Positions 1 to 9,004 of a DNA stretch of 64,000 nucleotides are shown here, one piece after another. The notes beneath the pieces were generated by a model. It ran no database searches. It saw only the letters and a program-made list of their open reading frames with translations, and was not told where the DNA came from. The stretch comes from Mycobacterium sp. ENV421 (lineage in GTDB: Bacteria; Actinomycetota; Actinomycetes; Mycobacteriales; Mycobacteriaceae). The stretch covers positions 62,001 to 126,000 of the forward strand of contig NZ_PDHO01000011.1 of NCBI RefSeq assembly GCF_002887815.1, given 5' to 3'. How positions within the stretch are numbered: the first letter of the stretch is position 1; each line of letters starts with the position of its first letter. Made by a program: the position numbers and the translations under genes.

Positions 1-2451
1 GTTGGTACCCGCGGTGCCCACGCCCAGGACACCCGAGTCATTGCCACCGTTACCACCGTTACCGCCGGCGCCGCCGATTCCGGTGCCTCCGGTGCCGCTG
101 TTGGTGCCCTTGCCGCCCGAGCCGCCGTTGCCGCCGGCATTGACCCCATTGGTCGACGTCTGACCGCCGGACAGCACGAAGGTGCTGTTGCCGCCGGTGC
201 CACCCGCGCCACCGGCCGGAGTGCCCGTCCCGGTGCCGTTGGCTCCGCCGTCGCCGCCATTGCCACCCTTCGACGTGCCGTTGACGATCGCGGTTCCTGC
301 CGGAGCATCCGCGTCGGCTGCGTCGAGCTTGGCAAACCCACCATCACCACCGAGCGCGCCCTTGGTGGCACCGCCGTTGCCTGCGATGGCCGAGCCGCCG
401 GTGATCGTGCCGTTGAGCCCGATGACCTCCGAGAAACCACCGTCACCGCCGGCCTTGCCGTTGACGCTGGAGGCGCCGCCATTGCCGCCGGTGGACGTGA
501 TGCCGATAGCGGAGCCGATGAGACCTGCGGCCGTGACCGAGGAGTCACCGCCCGCGCCGCCGGTACCACCGGCGCTGGCCGCCCCACCGTTGCCGCCGGT
601 GGAGAAGCCGTTCACCACACCGGCGTTGGTCCCGACGATGCCTGCTTGCAGCTGGGCCGAACCGCCGTTGCCGCCAACGCTGCCCGCGCCGGTGGCGTCG
701 CCGCCGCTGCCGCCCTTGGCACTTCCCAAAGCGGTGCCGTTCGGGCCGGACTGGATTCCCGCAGCACCGCCCGCGCCGCCCTGAGCAGCCCCGGGACCGC
801 TCTTACCGCCGGCACCGCCGGTGGCGGTACCGCTGGCCGAACTCAGCACACCGTCCGCGACGATGCTGGCGCCGCCGCCCGTGCCGCCCGCGACGCCCGC
901 CACGGTGGTCGCGTCGCCGCCCGCACCGCCCGCACCGCCGATGGCGGTACCCGCAGCCGCGCCACCATTGAGGCCCTCGACGTGGGCGCCGCCACCGCCG
1001 CCACCGCCGCCACCGCCGAGGCCGGCTGCAGCCGCGGTGCCAACGGCACCCTTGCCGCCCGAACCGCCCTTGCCGCCGGTGGCTCCGACGCCGTCACTCG
1101 CACCGGCACCACCGGCGCCTCCGACACCGCCCGTGCCGAACGCCGCACCGTCAGTTCCCGTTCCGCCCTTGCCGCCTGAGCCGCCGTTACCGCCGGCTTG
1201 CGTCGACCCGTCGGCCAGGACGCCCTTGCCTGCACCACCGACACCGCCCGTGCCGCCGGTGCCGCCGACACCTCCGCTGCCGGTCGCACCGCTGGAACCG
1301 AAGATGAAGAGGAATCCGCCCGCGCCGCCTGCGCCGCCGACACCGCCGACACCGCCTTCGCCGCCGGCACCACCGTCACCGGCTGCGCTGACACCGTCCA
1401 CGCCGTCGACACCAGTGCCGCCGGTACCACCGGTGCCGCCCTTGCCGCCGGCACCGCCGCCGCCGCCCGAGCCGAAGATCATGCTGCCCTTGCCGCCGGC
1501 GCCACCATTGCCGCCGGCCTCACCCTTGCCGCCGCCCGCGCCGGTGCCGCCGGTTGTCCCGGTCACACCGGATCCACCCGCGCCGCCGAAGCCGCCGCTG
1601 CCGCTGATCGACAATCCACCGACGCTGCCGCCGTCGCCGCCGTCGGCTCCGCTGCCGTTCAAGCCCGCGCCGCCGTCACCGCCACTGCCGGTGATCAGGC
1701 CGCCGGCACCGCCGTTGCCGCCCTTGCCACCGTTGACAGTGGCGACACCCGCTCCGCCGTTACCGCCGGTGCCGAACCAGCCGGCCGCACCGCCGTTACC
1801 GCCGTTGAAACCATTGCCGCCGGTACCGAACAGACCCGCGTTGCCGCCGTTGCACGCGGTGGTACCGGTGCACGAGGCCGAGGTGAAGCTGTAGCCGTTT
1901 CCGAAGAGGATGCCGGCGTTGGGGTGGTCGGCGGTGCCGTTGCCGACGTACATCCGGATGAAGTCAGTGATCGGGTTGCCGGCCAGCGCGGCCATCGCGG
2001 CCGCTCCGGGCGACGCCACCCCGGCCGCCTTGACAGCGGGCGCCGTCGGCTTGGCTGCGGCGCTGGGGGATTCGGTCGCGCCGGCGGGCTTGGCTGCGGC
2101 CGCCGGGACATCGTCCTTGACATCCGGTGTCGAGTCAGAACCGCCCGTCGAGGTCGACGGCTTGGCTGCAGCTCGGCTCCGCGGGGCACTGCGCCCTGTG
2201 CCTGCCTTCGTGGAGCCCTTGGTCGACGAATTCCCGCTTGCGTGGGACGAACCGGTCGAGGATCGCCCCGAACCCGAACCGCTGGAGCCGCCCGCACCGC
2301 CGGTATCCGCCGCCGCCACCGGCAGGGCTGCCGACGCCACGCCGACACCGAGAGCGACCGCGAGCACACCCACCCGGCCCACCCAGCGGGCGTATCCGGA
2401 CGATGACATATCGGTGTGGTCGGTGCTCTGCGACAGATTACGCACGGTCAT
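1..2451 (-). CDS. PE-less PGRS-like secreted glycine-rich protein (C-terminus outside window)
   Basis: The frame is open from an ATG at 2451 to the left edge (817 codons, no stop), so the C-terminus is missing. A GAGG Shine-Dalgarno element lies about 7 bases before the ATG. Residues 1-47 look like a long signal peptide ending near PVAAAD. A Ser/Thr/Ala/Lys-rich linker follows to about residue 155. Then comes a short conserved block (VGNGTADHPNAGILFGNGY, about 165-185) with two cysteines just after it, then continuous GGxGG/GGNGG repeats to the edge. This is the repeat type of PE_PGRS proteins, but no PE domain is present. The architecture matches the gene at 43995-47333. Export and surface location are inferred; the function is unknown. 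GC skew and proline-rich antisense frames are consequences of the repeats. Confidence 0.85.
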   Translation of the reverse strand, partial: MTVRNLSQSTDHTDMSSSGYARWVGRVGVLAVALGVGVASAALPVAAADTGGAGGSSGSGSGRSSTGSSHASGNSSTKGSTKAGTGRSAPRSRAAAKPSTSTGGSDSTPDVKDDVPAAAAKPAGATESPSAAAKPTAPAVKAAGVASPGAAAMAALAGNPITDFIRMYVGNGTADHPNAGILFGNGYSFTSASCTGTTACNGGNAGLFGTGGNGFNGGNGGAAGWFGTGGNGGAGVATVNGGKGGNGGAGGLITGSGGDGGAGLNGSGADGGDGGSVGGLSISGSGGFGGAGGSGVTGTTGGTGAGGGKGEAGGNGGAGGKGSMIFGSGGGGGAGGKGGTGGTGGTGVDGVDGVSAAGDGGAGGEGGVGGVGGAGGAGGFLFIFGSSGATGSGGVGGTGGTGGVGGAGKGVLADGSTQAGGNGGSGGKGGTGTDGAAFGTGGVGGAGGAGASDGVGATGGKGGSGGKGAVGTAAAAGLGGGGGGGGGGAHVEGLNGGAAAGTAIGGAGGAGGDATTVAGVAGGTGGGASIVADGVLSSASGTATGGAGGKSGPGAAQGGAGGAAGIQSGPNGTALGSAKGGSGGDATGAGSVGGNGGSAQLQAGIVGTNAGVVNGFSTGGNGGAASAGGTGGAGGDSSVTAAGLIGSAIGITSTGGNGGASSVNGKAGGDGGFSEVIGLNGTITGGSAIAGNGGATKGALGGDGGFAKLDAADADAPAGTAIVNGTSKGGNGGDGGANGTGTGTPAGGAGGTGGNSTFVLSGGQTSTNGVNAGGNGGSGGKGTNSGTGGTGIGGAGGNGGNGGNDSGVLGVGTAGTN

Positions 2452-2629
2452 ATGATTCCTCGCCGTTTCATGCGAGAACCCCGTGCCCCCGCCCGTTGCA
2501 GAGAAATTACCGAAAGCTCACCGGCACAGGAGGTATTTCAGAGTTTTCGACGGCACCGGCGTTTCGTCGCGCTCCCGCTCGGCGGACCTGCCTGCGCACC
2601 ACGACGGCCGCTGATGCTGGAATACGAGG

Positions 2630-3472
2630 GTGACGACGCCCGACCGAACGACCGGCATGCAGGACCCGGAGACGCCGGAAAGTGTCATCACCCGGTTCGG
2701 CATCGAGACGCTCGACGAGAACCTCACCGAGTTCACGGTCGTCGCCTCGATGCCGGTGGGCCGGTTGACCAACCCGTTCACTCAGATGCCGACGATCGGT
2801 CCGCTGGCCATCCTGGTCGACGATGTCGGCGGCCGGGCCAACTTCTATCGCCGCGGCGCCGGTCAGTGGACGGTCTCGAGCGAGCTCTCCGTCGAACTCA
2901 GCCCCGACGGGATCGACAGCCTGCAGGCCGCGCCGGACGAACCCGTCGTGGCGAGCAGTCGCCCGCTCGGACCGCACGGTGCGACGCTGCTGTCCATCTG
3001 CACGCTGAGTCACCGCGGCAGTACGATCGGCGGCGGCACCGTGCGCACGGTCGCCATCACCGGTGGCCCCGATGCACCCATCCAGCGGGGACCGGACACC
3101 CTGGCGCGCACATCGCAGACGACGCTGGCGCAGTTGATGTCCGCCGACCCACGGCCGGACGAGGACGGCACCTACCGGCTGGACCAGCGGCCGGATCCGA
3201 TCATCAACAACCTGATCGGGATCGTCCACGGCGGGGTCAGCAGCGCCGGGCTGGAACTCGCGGCGTCCGCGGCAATCAACCACGGGCAGGCCGAACCGCT
3301 ACGCACCGCATCGCTGCGGGTGAACTTCCTGCGCCCGTTCTTCGCCGGCGACCAATCCCGTTACGAGGGCACCGCACTGCGGGTCGGACGCAATTCCGCG
3401 GTCGGCGACGCCCAGGCTGTCGGTGCTGATGGCAAGGTGGCCATCCTGGCGCGTGTCACGGGCTACCGGTGA
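2630..3472 (+). CDS. Hotdog-fold acyl-CoA thioesterase-like protein
   Basis: A 280-residue protein that I read as two hotdog-like halves. The C-terminal half carries NLIGIVHGGVSSAGLELAAS followed by LRVNFLRPFF, which resembles the HGG helix region of PaaI/thioesterase-superfamily proteins. Such proteins hydrolyse or bind acyl-CoA thioesters. The GTG start at 2630 follows a weak GAGG; an in-frame ATG at 2657 is an alternative. The stop overlaps the GTG start of the downstream acyl-CoA dehydrogenase by four bases (GTGA), so the two are probably translationally coupled and act in the same acyl-CoA pathway. The substrate cannot be told from sequence. Confidence 0.75.
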   Translation: MTTPDRTTGMQDPETPESVITRFGIETLDENLTEFTVVASMPVGRLTNPFTQMPTIGPLAILVDDVGGRANFYRRGAGQWTVSSELSVELSPDGIDSLQAAPDEPVVASSRPLGPHGATLLSICTLSHRGSTIGGGTVRTVAITGGPDAPIQRGPDTLARTSQTTLAQLMSADPRPDEDGTYRLDQRPDPIINNLIGIVHGGVSSAGLELAASAAINHGQAEPLRTASLRVNFLRPFFAGDQSRYEGTALRVGRNSAVGDAQAVGADGKVAILARVTGYR

Positions 3473-4641
3473 GCACCATGACCGACGACTTCGGGGCGCT
3501 GTGCGCCAATGAGCCCGAGCTGGCCCGCTTGCGAGCTTCGATCCGGGCGTTCCTGGCCGCCGACCGTGACGAATTCGGTTGGCAGCCAACCGTCGACGCG
3601 TGGCTGTCGAGCTGGGACGAGGCGTTCAGCGCCCGTCTCGGTGCGGCGGGATTCCTCGGCCTGACCATTCCGCGCGAGTACGGCGGGCAGGGACTGAGCC
3701 ACCTGCATCGCTATGTGGTGACCGAAGAGCTGCTGGCCGTCGGTGCGCCGGTGGCTGCGCATTGGATCGCCGACCGACAGGTCGCACCCGGGCTGCTGGC
3801 CTACGGCTCCGAAGAGCAACGGCAACGATTACTACCCAGAATTGCTGCTGGGCAATACTTCTCCGCGATCGGCATGAGCGAGCCGCAGGCCGGCTCGGAC
3901 CTCGCCGCCTCGGCCGCCAAGGCTACCAAGACCGACGGTGGCTGGTTGCTGTCGGGCACCAAGGTATGGACCAGCGGAGCGCACCTGGCCCACCAGATCG
4001 TGGTGCTGGCCCGCACCAGCCCGGTCGACCCCGACCGTCGCCACGCCGGCTTCAGCCAGTTCATCGTGCCGACAGACAGTGCGGGGATCACGATCAGTCC
4101 CATCGTGATCATGTCGGGCGAACACCATTTCAACGAGGTGACCTTCGACGAGGTGTTCGTCAGCGACGACAACCTGCTCGGCGAGATCGGCAACGGCTGG
4201 CATCAGGTCACCGCCGAACTGTCCTTCGAACGCAGCGGCCCAGAACGCATCCTGAGCACCGCTGCGCTACTGACGGCACTGGTGCGTCTGCTGGCCGGCC
4301 AGGACGATCTCGACGACCACGCCGCCGCGGCCGTCGGCGACTTGCTGGCCCGGGTGATCTCGTTGCGGCAGCTGTCGGTGTCGGTGGCCAGGGCGCTGGC
4401 CGCCGGGCAGTCACCGGTCAACGAGGCCGCCCTGGTCAAGGACCTGGGCACCCGCTTCGAGCAGGAGTCGGTGGAGTTGGCGGCCGACCTGTTCGGCTAC
4501 GCCGCGACCGACTCACCGGATCGCGACCGGGTGGCCGCGCTGCTGAATGTGGCACGGCTGCATGCGCCGTTATTCACCCTGCGCGGCGGAACCAACGAGG
4601 TGCTGCGCGGTGTGGTGGCCCGCGGAATGGGGCTGAGATGA
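3469..4641 (+). CDS. Acyl-CoA dehydrogenase (first subunit of a pair)
   Basis: A 390-residue FAD-dependent acyl-CoA dehydrogenase. The N-terminal helical domain contains GFLGLTIPREYGGQG, the middle beta domain contains GMSEPQAGSDLA and TKVWTSGAH, and the C-terminal helical domain ends with RGGTNEVLRG. The usual catalytic YEGT glutamate position reads GGT, as in mycobacterial FadE proteins that work as two-gene heteromers. The GTG start overlaps the upstream thioesterase stop and the stop overlaps the next dehydrogenase start (ATGA). These overlaps support a three-gene operon. It probably desaturates an acyl-CoA intermediate; the substrate is unknown. Confidence 0.88.
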   Translation: MSTMTDDFGALCANEPELARLRASIRAFLAADRDEFGWQPTVDAWLSSWDEAFSARLGAAGFLGLTIPREYGGQGLSHLHRYVVTEELLAVGAPVAAHWIADRQVAPGLLAYGSEEQRQRLLPRIAAGQYFSAIGMSEPQAGSDLAASAAKATKTDGGWLLSGTKVWTSGAHLAHQIVVLARTSPVDPDRRHAGFSQFIVPTDSAGITISPIVIMSGEHHFNEVTFDEVFVSDDNLLGEIGNGWHQVTAELSFERSGPERILSTAALLTALVRLLAGQDDLDDHAAAAVGDLLARVISLRQLSVSVARALAAGQSPVNEAALVKDLGTRFEQESVELAADLFGYAATDSPDRDRVAALLNVARLHAPLFTLRGGTNEVLRGVVARGMGLR

Positions 4642-5687
4642 CGCGGGCGTTGATCGGTGGTGTCTTCGTGACCACCAGCGGCACAGATGAATTGGCTGAC
4701 CTGCGCCAGCTGGCGGAGGATATCGGGGCCCGCTCCTTCGACGAGCGGATCGGCCGACGCGGCCTGCCGGACGACGTCGACACCGCCGCATGGCGGCATC
4801 TGCAGGACGCCGGCCTGACCCGTCTGACCAGCGATCCCGAATCAGGCGGTGGCCCAACCGAATCCGCGGTTGTGCTACGGGCGCTGGCCCGGCATGCCGT
4901 CACCGTCCCGATCGCTGAAACCGATGTGCTGGCGGCCTGGTTGGCCGCAAAGGCCGGGCTCGAGGTCCCCGCCCAGGGGCCGCTGACGATCGCGATCGGC
5001 CCGGCCGGGGCGACGAGCATCAGCGGCGTTCCGTATGCGGGCTCCGCCGGCGCGGTGGTGGTGGCCGTGCGCGACGGCGCCGCACTCTCGGTGGCGATCA
5101 CCGAGCCCGCGACCACCGCCACCGGGCACAACCTGGGCGGTGAACCACGCGACACCATCGCCGTGCCCGCCGAGGGGTTCGTCACCGTCGAGGGAGCCGC
5201 CGAGGAGCTGGCGCGGCGCGGTGCCTGGGCGCGGTGCATCCAGGCGCTGGGCGCGCTGGACGCCGCGGTCGAGTCCTCGGTGGCACACACTCGGGAGCGG
5301 GTGCAGTTCGGTCGTCCGTTGAGCGCGTTTCAGGCGGTTCAACACACGCTGGCCTCGATGGCAGGTGAGGTGGAACGGGCGCGCGCGGCCACCGAGCTGG
5401 CCGTGGCCGCCGTGGCCGTTCACGGATTCGACAGCGCCCAAGCCGATTACGCCGTCACCGTCGCCAAGGTGGTGCTGGGCCGGGTGGTGCCGAGCGTGGT
5501 CACCGCCGCCCACCAGCTGCACGGTGCCATCGGCGTGACGATCGAGCACCGCTTGTGGCTGGCGACGATGCGAGCCCGCAGCTGGATCGACGAATTCGGT
5601 GACACCGCCTGGCATGCGCGGAAGTTGGGCCGGATGGCGCTGGCTTCCGGCAACGACCCGTGGGACTTCGTCGTCGGCGCGGTCTGA
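4638..5687 (+). CDS. Acyl-CoA dehydrogenase (second, shorter subunit of a pair)
   Basis: A 349-residue acyl-CoA dehydrogenase family protein that starts in a four-base ATGA overlap with the previous gene. The C-terminal helical domain is clear: RERVQFGRPLSAFQAVQHTLA, then QLHGAIGVTIEH and a WHARKLG tail. The middle domain is short and lacks a clear substrate-binding segment. This long-plus-short arrangement with overlapping genes is that of the alpha2beta2 FadE heterotetramers known from mycobacterial sterol and acyl side-chain degradation. Partnership with the 3469 gene product is inferred from the overlap. Confidence 0.85.
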   Translation: MTRALIGGVFVTTSGTDELADLRQLAEDIGARSFDERIGRRGLPDDVDTAAWRHLQDAGLTRLTSDPESGGGPTESAVVLRALARHAVTVPIAETDVLAAWLAAKAGLEVPAQGPLTIAIGPAGATSISGVPYAGSAGAVVVAVRDGAALSVAITEPATTATGHNLGGEPRDTIAVPAEGFVTVEGAAEELARRGAWARCIQALGALDAAVESSVAHTRERVQFGRPLSAFQAVQHTLASMAGEVERARAATELAVAAVAVHGFDSAQADYAVTVAKVVLGRVVPSVVTAAHQLHGAIGVTIEHRLWLATMRARSWIDEFGDTAWHARKLGRMALASGNDPWDFVVGAV

Positions 5688-5688
5688 C

Positions 5689-6471
5689 TCAGCTGCCCGT
5701 CCAGTTCGGGGCACGCTTCTCGGCGAACGCGATCGCGCCTTCCTGGGCGTCCTTCGACCCGAACACCGGCATCATGATCTTCGCCTGCTTCTTCCACTGC
5801 TCCTCAGGCGACCAGCCGCGCGACTCGGTGATGATCCGCTTGGTGGCGGCCACCGCCAGCGGGCCGTTGACGGTGATCCGCTCCGCCAGCTCGATCGCCG
5901 CATCGAGCGCGTGGCCCGGCTCGGCCAGCGCGTTGACCAGACCCAGCTCGTGGGCACGTACCGCGGACAGGTTCTCGCCGGTCAGCGCCAGCTCCATCGC
6001 GATCTGATACGGGATGCGCTGCGGCAGGCGCAGCAATCCGCCGCCGCCGGCCACCAGGCCACGCTTGACCTCCGGGATGCCGAACGCCGAGTCGTTGGCC
6101 GCCACGATCAGGTCGGTGGCCAGCGCCAGCTCCGTCCCGCCGGCCAGCGCGTACCCCTCGACCGCGGCGATCAGCGGCTTGAGCGGCGGGCGCTCGGTGA
6201 AGCCCAGGCCGCGACCCTCGGCCACCACGTTCTCTCCGCGGGCGAACGCCTTGAGGTCCATCCCTGCGCAGAACGAACCGCCGGCCCCGGTGACGATGCC
6301 GACCGACAGTCCGGCGTCGTCGTCGAGCTCGTCCATCGCGGCGGCCAGACCATTGCTGACCGCGGCATTCACGGCGTTCTTGGCCTTGGGCCGGTTGATG
6401 GTGATGATCAGAATTCGGCCGCGGCGCTCGGTGAGGACGGCGGGCTCTTCGGTAACGGCGTTTTCAGTCAC
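5689..6471 (-). CDS. Enoyl-CoA hydratase/isomerase (crotonase family)
   Basis: A crotonase of 260 residues when started at the GTG at 6471 (VTENAVTEEPAV), which I prefer because the longer upstream frame has no crotonase-like sequence and crosses the regulatory region. It has the oxyanion-hole segment GAGGSFCAGMDLKAF. Both crotonase catalytic glutamates appear to be present (ALAGGTELALATD and FGIPEVKRGL), so hydratase activity is plausible. The C-terminus ends AFAEKRAPNWTGS, as in EchA19-like proteins. It is divergent from the acyltransferase/FadD12 operon with a KstR-type box between them, suggesting a role in sterol or fatty-acid breakdown. Confidence 0.88.
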   Translation of the reverse strand: MTENAVTEEPAVLTERRGRILIITINRPKAKNAVNAAVSNGLAAAMDELDDDAGLSVGIVTGAGGSFCAGMDLKAFARGENVVAEGRGLGFTERPPLKPLIAAVEGYALAGGTELALATDLIVAANDSAFGIPEVKRGLVAGGGGLLRLPQRIPYQIAMELALTGENLSAVRAHELGLVNALAEPGHALDAAIELAERITVNGPLAVAATKRIITESRGWSPEEQWKKQAKIMMPVFGSKDAQEGAIAFAEKRAPNWTGS

Positions 6472-6530
6472 GTCCGGAATGGTATCTATCGAGGTACGAC
6501 GCGAGTCGCGAGGCCGGTAGCATGGAAAAC

Positions 6531-6544
6531 TAGAACACGTTCCA
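6531..6544. promoter_or_regulatory. Candidate KstR operator
   Basis: TAGAACACGTTCCA matches the published KstR consensus TNNAACNNGTTNNA at every fixed position. It lies in the 89-base divergent region between the enoyl-CoA hydratase start (6471) and the acyltransferase start (6561), where a TetR-type repressor could control both. KstR is the cholesterol-catabolism repressor of mycobacteria. That this site is occupied is inference. Confidence 0.65.
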
Positions 6545-6550
6545 ATTCCT

Positions 6551-6556
6551 AGGAGG
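6551..6556 (+). promoter_or_regulatory. Strong ribosome binding site
   Basis: AGGAGG sits four bases before the GTG at 6561 and fixes this as the start of the acyltransferase. The ATG at 6557 is out of frame. Confidence 0.75.
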
Positions 6557-6560
6557 ATGT

Positions 6561-7367
6561 GTGAGCACCAGCGACGCGACACCCGCCGAGACGGAGAAGT
6601 GGGACCCCGGCCTGGTCGAGAGGACCATGGGCGTGCTGCGCCCGTTCCTCAAGCTCTACCACCGCAGTGAGGTCCGCGGACTGGAATCGTTCCCGCCCGG
6701 CGGCGCCCTGGTGGTGTCCAACCATTCCGGCGGCCTGTTCGCGATGGACGTGCCGGTGTTCGCCCTGGGGTTCTACGACCACTTCGGCTACGACCGGCCG
6801 GTCTACACGCTGAGCCACGATCTGGTGCTGACCGGTCCGACCGCCGGCTTCTTCAAGCGCAACGGTTTCATCCGGGCCAATCACGAGAACGCCGACGAGG
6901 CGCTGCGCTCCGGCGGCGTGGTGGTGGTGTTCCCCGGCGGCGACTATGACGTCTACCGGCCGACGCTGTCCCAGAACAAGATCGACTTCGACGGGCGCAC
7001 CGGCTATGTGAAAGCCGCCATCAATGCCGGGGTTCCGATCGTGCCCACGGTCGCGATCGGCGGCCAAGAGAGCCAGATCTTCCTCACCCGCGGCACCGGC
7101 GTGGCCAAGGCGCTGCGGCTGGACAAGCTGTTGCGCGCGAAGATCCTGCCGATCTCGTTCGGTTTCCCGTTCGGGTTGAGCGCTGTCGTTCCGCTGAACG
7201 TGCCGCTGCCCACCAAGATCGTCGTCCGGGTGCTCGAGCCCATCGACATCACCGCGCAGTTCGGCGAGGACCCCGACATCCATGCCGTCGACGCCCACGT
7301 GCGCGGCGTCATGCAACGGGCCCTGGACGAACTGGCCGCCGAACGTCGCCTCCCGGTGATCGGCTGA
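6561..7367 (+). CDS. Lysophospholipid/glycerolipid acyltransferase family protein
   Basis: A 268-residue member of the PlsC-like acyltransferase superfamily. It has a NHSGGLFAMD block in place of the NHX4D motif, then NGFIRAN and FPGGDYD blocks. It probably transfers an acyl chain from acyl-CoA to a glycerol-type acceptor at the membrane. Order and sequence type match the M. tuberculosis Rv1428c-Rv1427c-Rv1426c group (acyltransferase, FadD12, LipO), recalled from knowledge. Its stop TGA shares one base with the ATG of the next gene. A KstR-type box lies just upstream of its ribosome binding site. Confidence 0.82.
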   Translation: MSTSDATPAETEKWDPGLVERTMGVLRPFLKLYHRSEVRGLESFPPGGALVVSNHSGGLFAMDVPVFALGFYDHFGYDRPVYTLSHDLVLTGPTAGFFKRNGFIRANHENADEALRSGGVVVVFPGGDYDVYRPTLSQNKIDFDGRTGYVKAAINAGVPIVPTVAIGGQESQIFLTRGTGVAKALRLDKLLRAKILPISFGFPFGLSAVVPLNVPLPTKIVVRVLEPIDITAQFGEDPDIHAVDAHVRGVMQRALDELAAERRLPVIG

Positions 7368-9004
7368 TGGACCTGCTGTCCCGGCTGACGTCCGTCGGCG
7401 ACGCCGTTGTCACGCTGGCCAAGGCCGGCTTCCTGACCCCGATGCGTCCGGACCGGACGGTCGCGATGGTGAACGCCGCGCGCGCCGAGGGATTGTCGAT
7501 CGCCACCGGGTTCGCGACGGCCGCCGCCCGCCGCCCTGACAGCCCCGGGCTGATCGACGAACTGGGCACTCTGACGTGGCGCGAACTCGACCAGCGAGCG
7601 CACGCGCTGGCGGCCGCGCTGCAGCAGCTGCCCGGCGGCACGCCAGAAGTGGTCGGCATCATGGCCCGCAACCACCGCGGGTTCGTCGAATCGCTGATCG
7701 CCGCCACCCGCATTGGTGCGGACGTGCTGCTGCTCAACACCTCGTTCGCCGGCCCGGCGCTGGCCGAGGTCGTCAATCGCGAACACGCCGATGTCGTGAT
7801 CTACGACGAAGAGTTCACCGGATCGGTGGACCGGGCCGTGCAAGATCGCCCCGAGGCCACTCGCATCCTGGCCTGGACCGACGCCCCGACCGAGGCGCAG
7901 ACGGTCGAGAAGCTGATCGAAGCCCATTCGGGTCAGCGGGCCACCTCGAGCGGCCGCAAGAGCAAGCTCATCCTGCTGACCTCCGGTACCACCGGAACTC
8001 CCAAGGGCGCCAAGCACTCCGGCGGCGGGGCGAGCAATCTCATCGCGATCTTGAGCCGCACGCCGTGGCGACTGGGTGAGACGACCGTGGTGGTCGCCCC
8101 GATGTTCCACGCCTGGGGCTTCTCGCAGCTGGTGTTCGCCTCGGCGATGGCATGCACCGTGGTGACCCGGCGCAAGTTCGACCCGGAGGCCACGCTGGCA
8201 CTGGTCGACCAATACAAAGCCACCGGATTGTGTGTGGTCCCGGTGATGTTCGACCGCATCATGGACCTCCCCGAGGACGTCCGAAAGCGCTACAGCGGGC
8301 GCACTCTGCGGTTCGCGGCGTGCTCGGGATCGCGGATGCGGCCCGACGTCGTCACCAAGTTCATGGACGAGTTCGGCGACGTCATCTACAACAACTACAA
8401 CGCCACCGAAGCGGGCATGATCGCCACCGCGACCCCGGCCGATCTGCGGGCCGCACCCGACACCGCGGGAAAGCCCGCCACGGGTACCGAGATCCGCATC
8501 TACGACGACGAGTTCAACACCGTTGCGACCGGCGAGGTCGGGCGGATCTTCGTGAAGAACTCCACCCAGTTCGACGGCTACACATCATCTGGTCCGGGGG
8601 GCAGTACCAAGGACTTTCACGACGGCTTCATGTCGTCGGGCGACATCGGCCGCCTCGACGACGCGGGCCGGCTGTTCGTGGTGGGCCGCGACGACGAGAT
8701 GATCGTCTCCGGCGGTGAGAACGTGTACCCGATCGAGGTGGAGAAGACGTTGGCCGGGCACGCGGAGGTGGCCGAAGCCACGGTGCTCGGCGTCGACGAC
8801 GAACAGTTCGGCCAGCGACTGGTGGCGTTCGTGGTGCTCACCGACGGCGCGACCGCGAACCCCGACGACCTGAAGGCGCACGTCCGGGAGAACTTGGCCA
8901 ACTACAAGGTTCCGCGGGAGATCACCGTCCTGAGCGAACTGCCGCGCGGAAGCACTGGCAAAATCCTGCGTAATGAACTCATCGCTCACACGGCTGACGG
9001 CTGA
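7367..9004 (+). CDS. fadD12: Long-chain acyl-CoA synthetase FadD12-like
   Basis: A 545-residue ANL-superfamily enzyme that activates fatty acids to acyl-CoA through an acyl-AMP. The P-loop-like motif LILLTSGTTGTPKGAKH is followed by FHAWGF, then YNNYNATEAGM (A5), SSGDIGRLDDAGRLFVVGRDDEMI (A7/A8), and a C-terminal GSTGKILRNEL with the catalytic lysine (A10). The start overlaps the upstream acyltransferase stop by one base, and the lipO start lies inside its last codons. Synteny with Rv1427c supports the fadD12 name. It probably feeds acyl-CoA to the adjacent acyltransferase. Confidence 0.88.
   Translation: MDLLSRLTSVGDAVVTLAKAGFLTPMRPDRTVAMVNAARAEGLSIATGFATAAARRPDSPGLIDELGTLTWRELDQRAHALAAALQQLPGGTPEVVGIMARNHRGFVESLIAATRIGADVLLLNTSFAGPALAEVVNREHADVVIYDEEFTGSVDRAVQDRPEATRILAWTDAPTEAQTVEKLIEAHSGQRATSSGRKSKLILLTSGTTGTPKGAKHSGGGASNLIAILSRTPWRLGETTVVVAPMFHAWGFSQLVFASAMACTVVTRRKFDPEATLALVDQYKATGLCVVPVMFDRIMDLPEDVRKRYSGRTLRFAACSGSRMRPDVVTKFMDEFGDVIYNNYNATEAGMIATATPADLRAAPDTAGKPATGTEIRIYDDEFNTVATGEVGRIFVKNSTQFDGYTSSGPGGSTKDFHDGFMSSGDIGRLDDAGRLFVVGRDDEMIVSGGENVYPIEVEKTLAGHAEVAEATVLGVDDEQFGQRLVAFVVLTDGATANPDDLKAHVRENLANYKVPREITVLSELPRGSTGKILRNELIAHTADG

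Noticed and set aside
182..1894. Long plus-strand proline/alanine-rich open frames
   Set aside because: They are the antisense of the GGxGG repeats of the PGRS-like gene; the composition comes from the repeats and there is no start signal or family match.
6472..6582. Longer N-terminus for the enoyl-CoA hydratase
   Set aside because: It would cover the KstR-type box and the ribosome binding site of the divergent acyltransferase, and the translation there is not crotonase-like.
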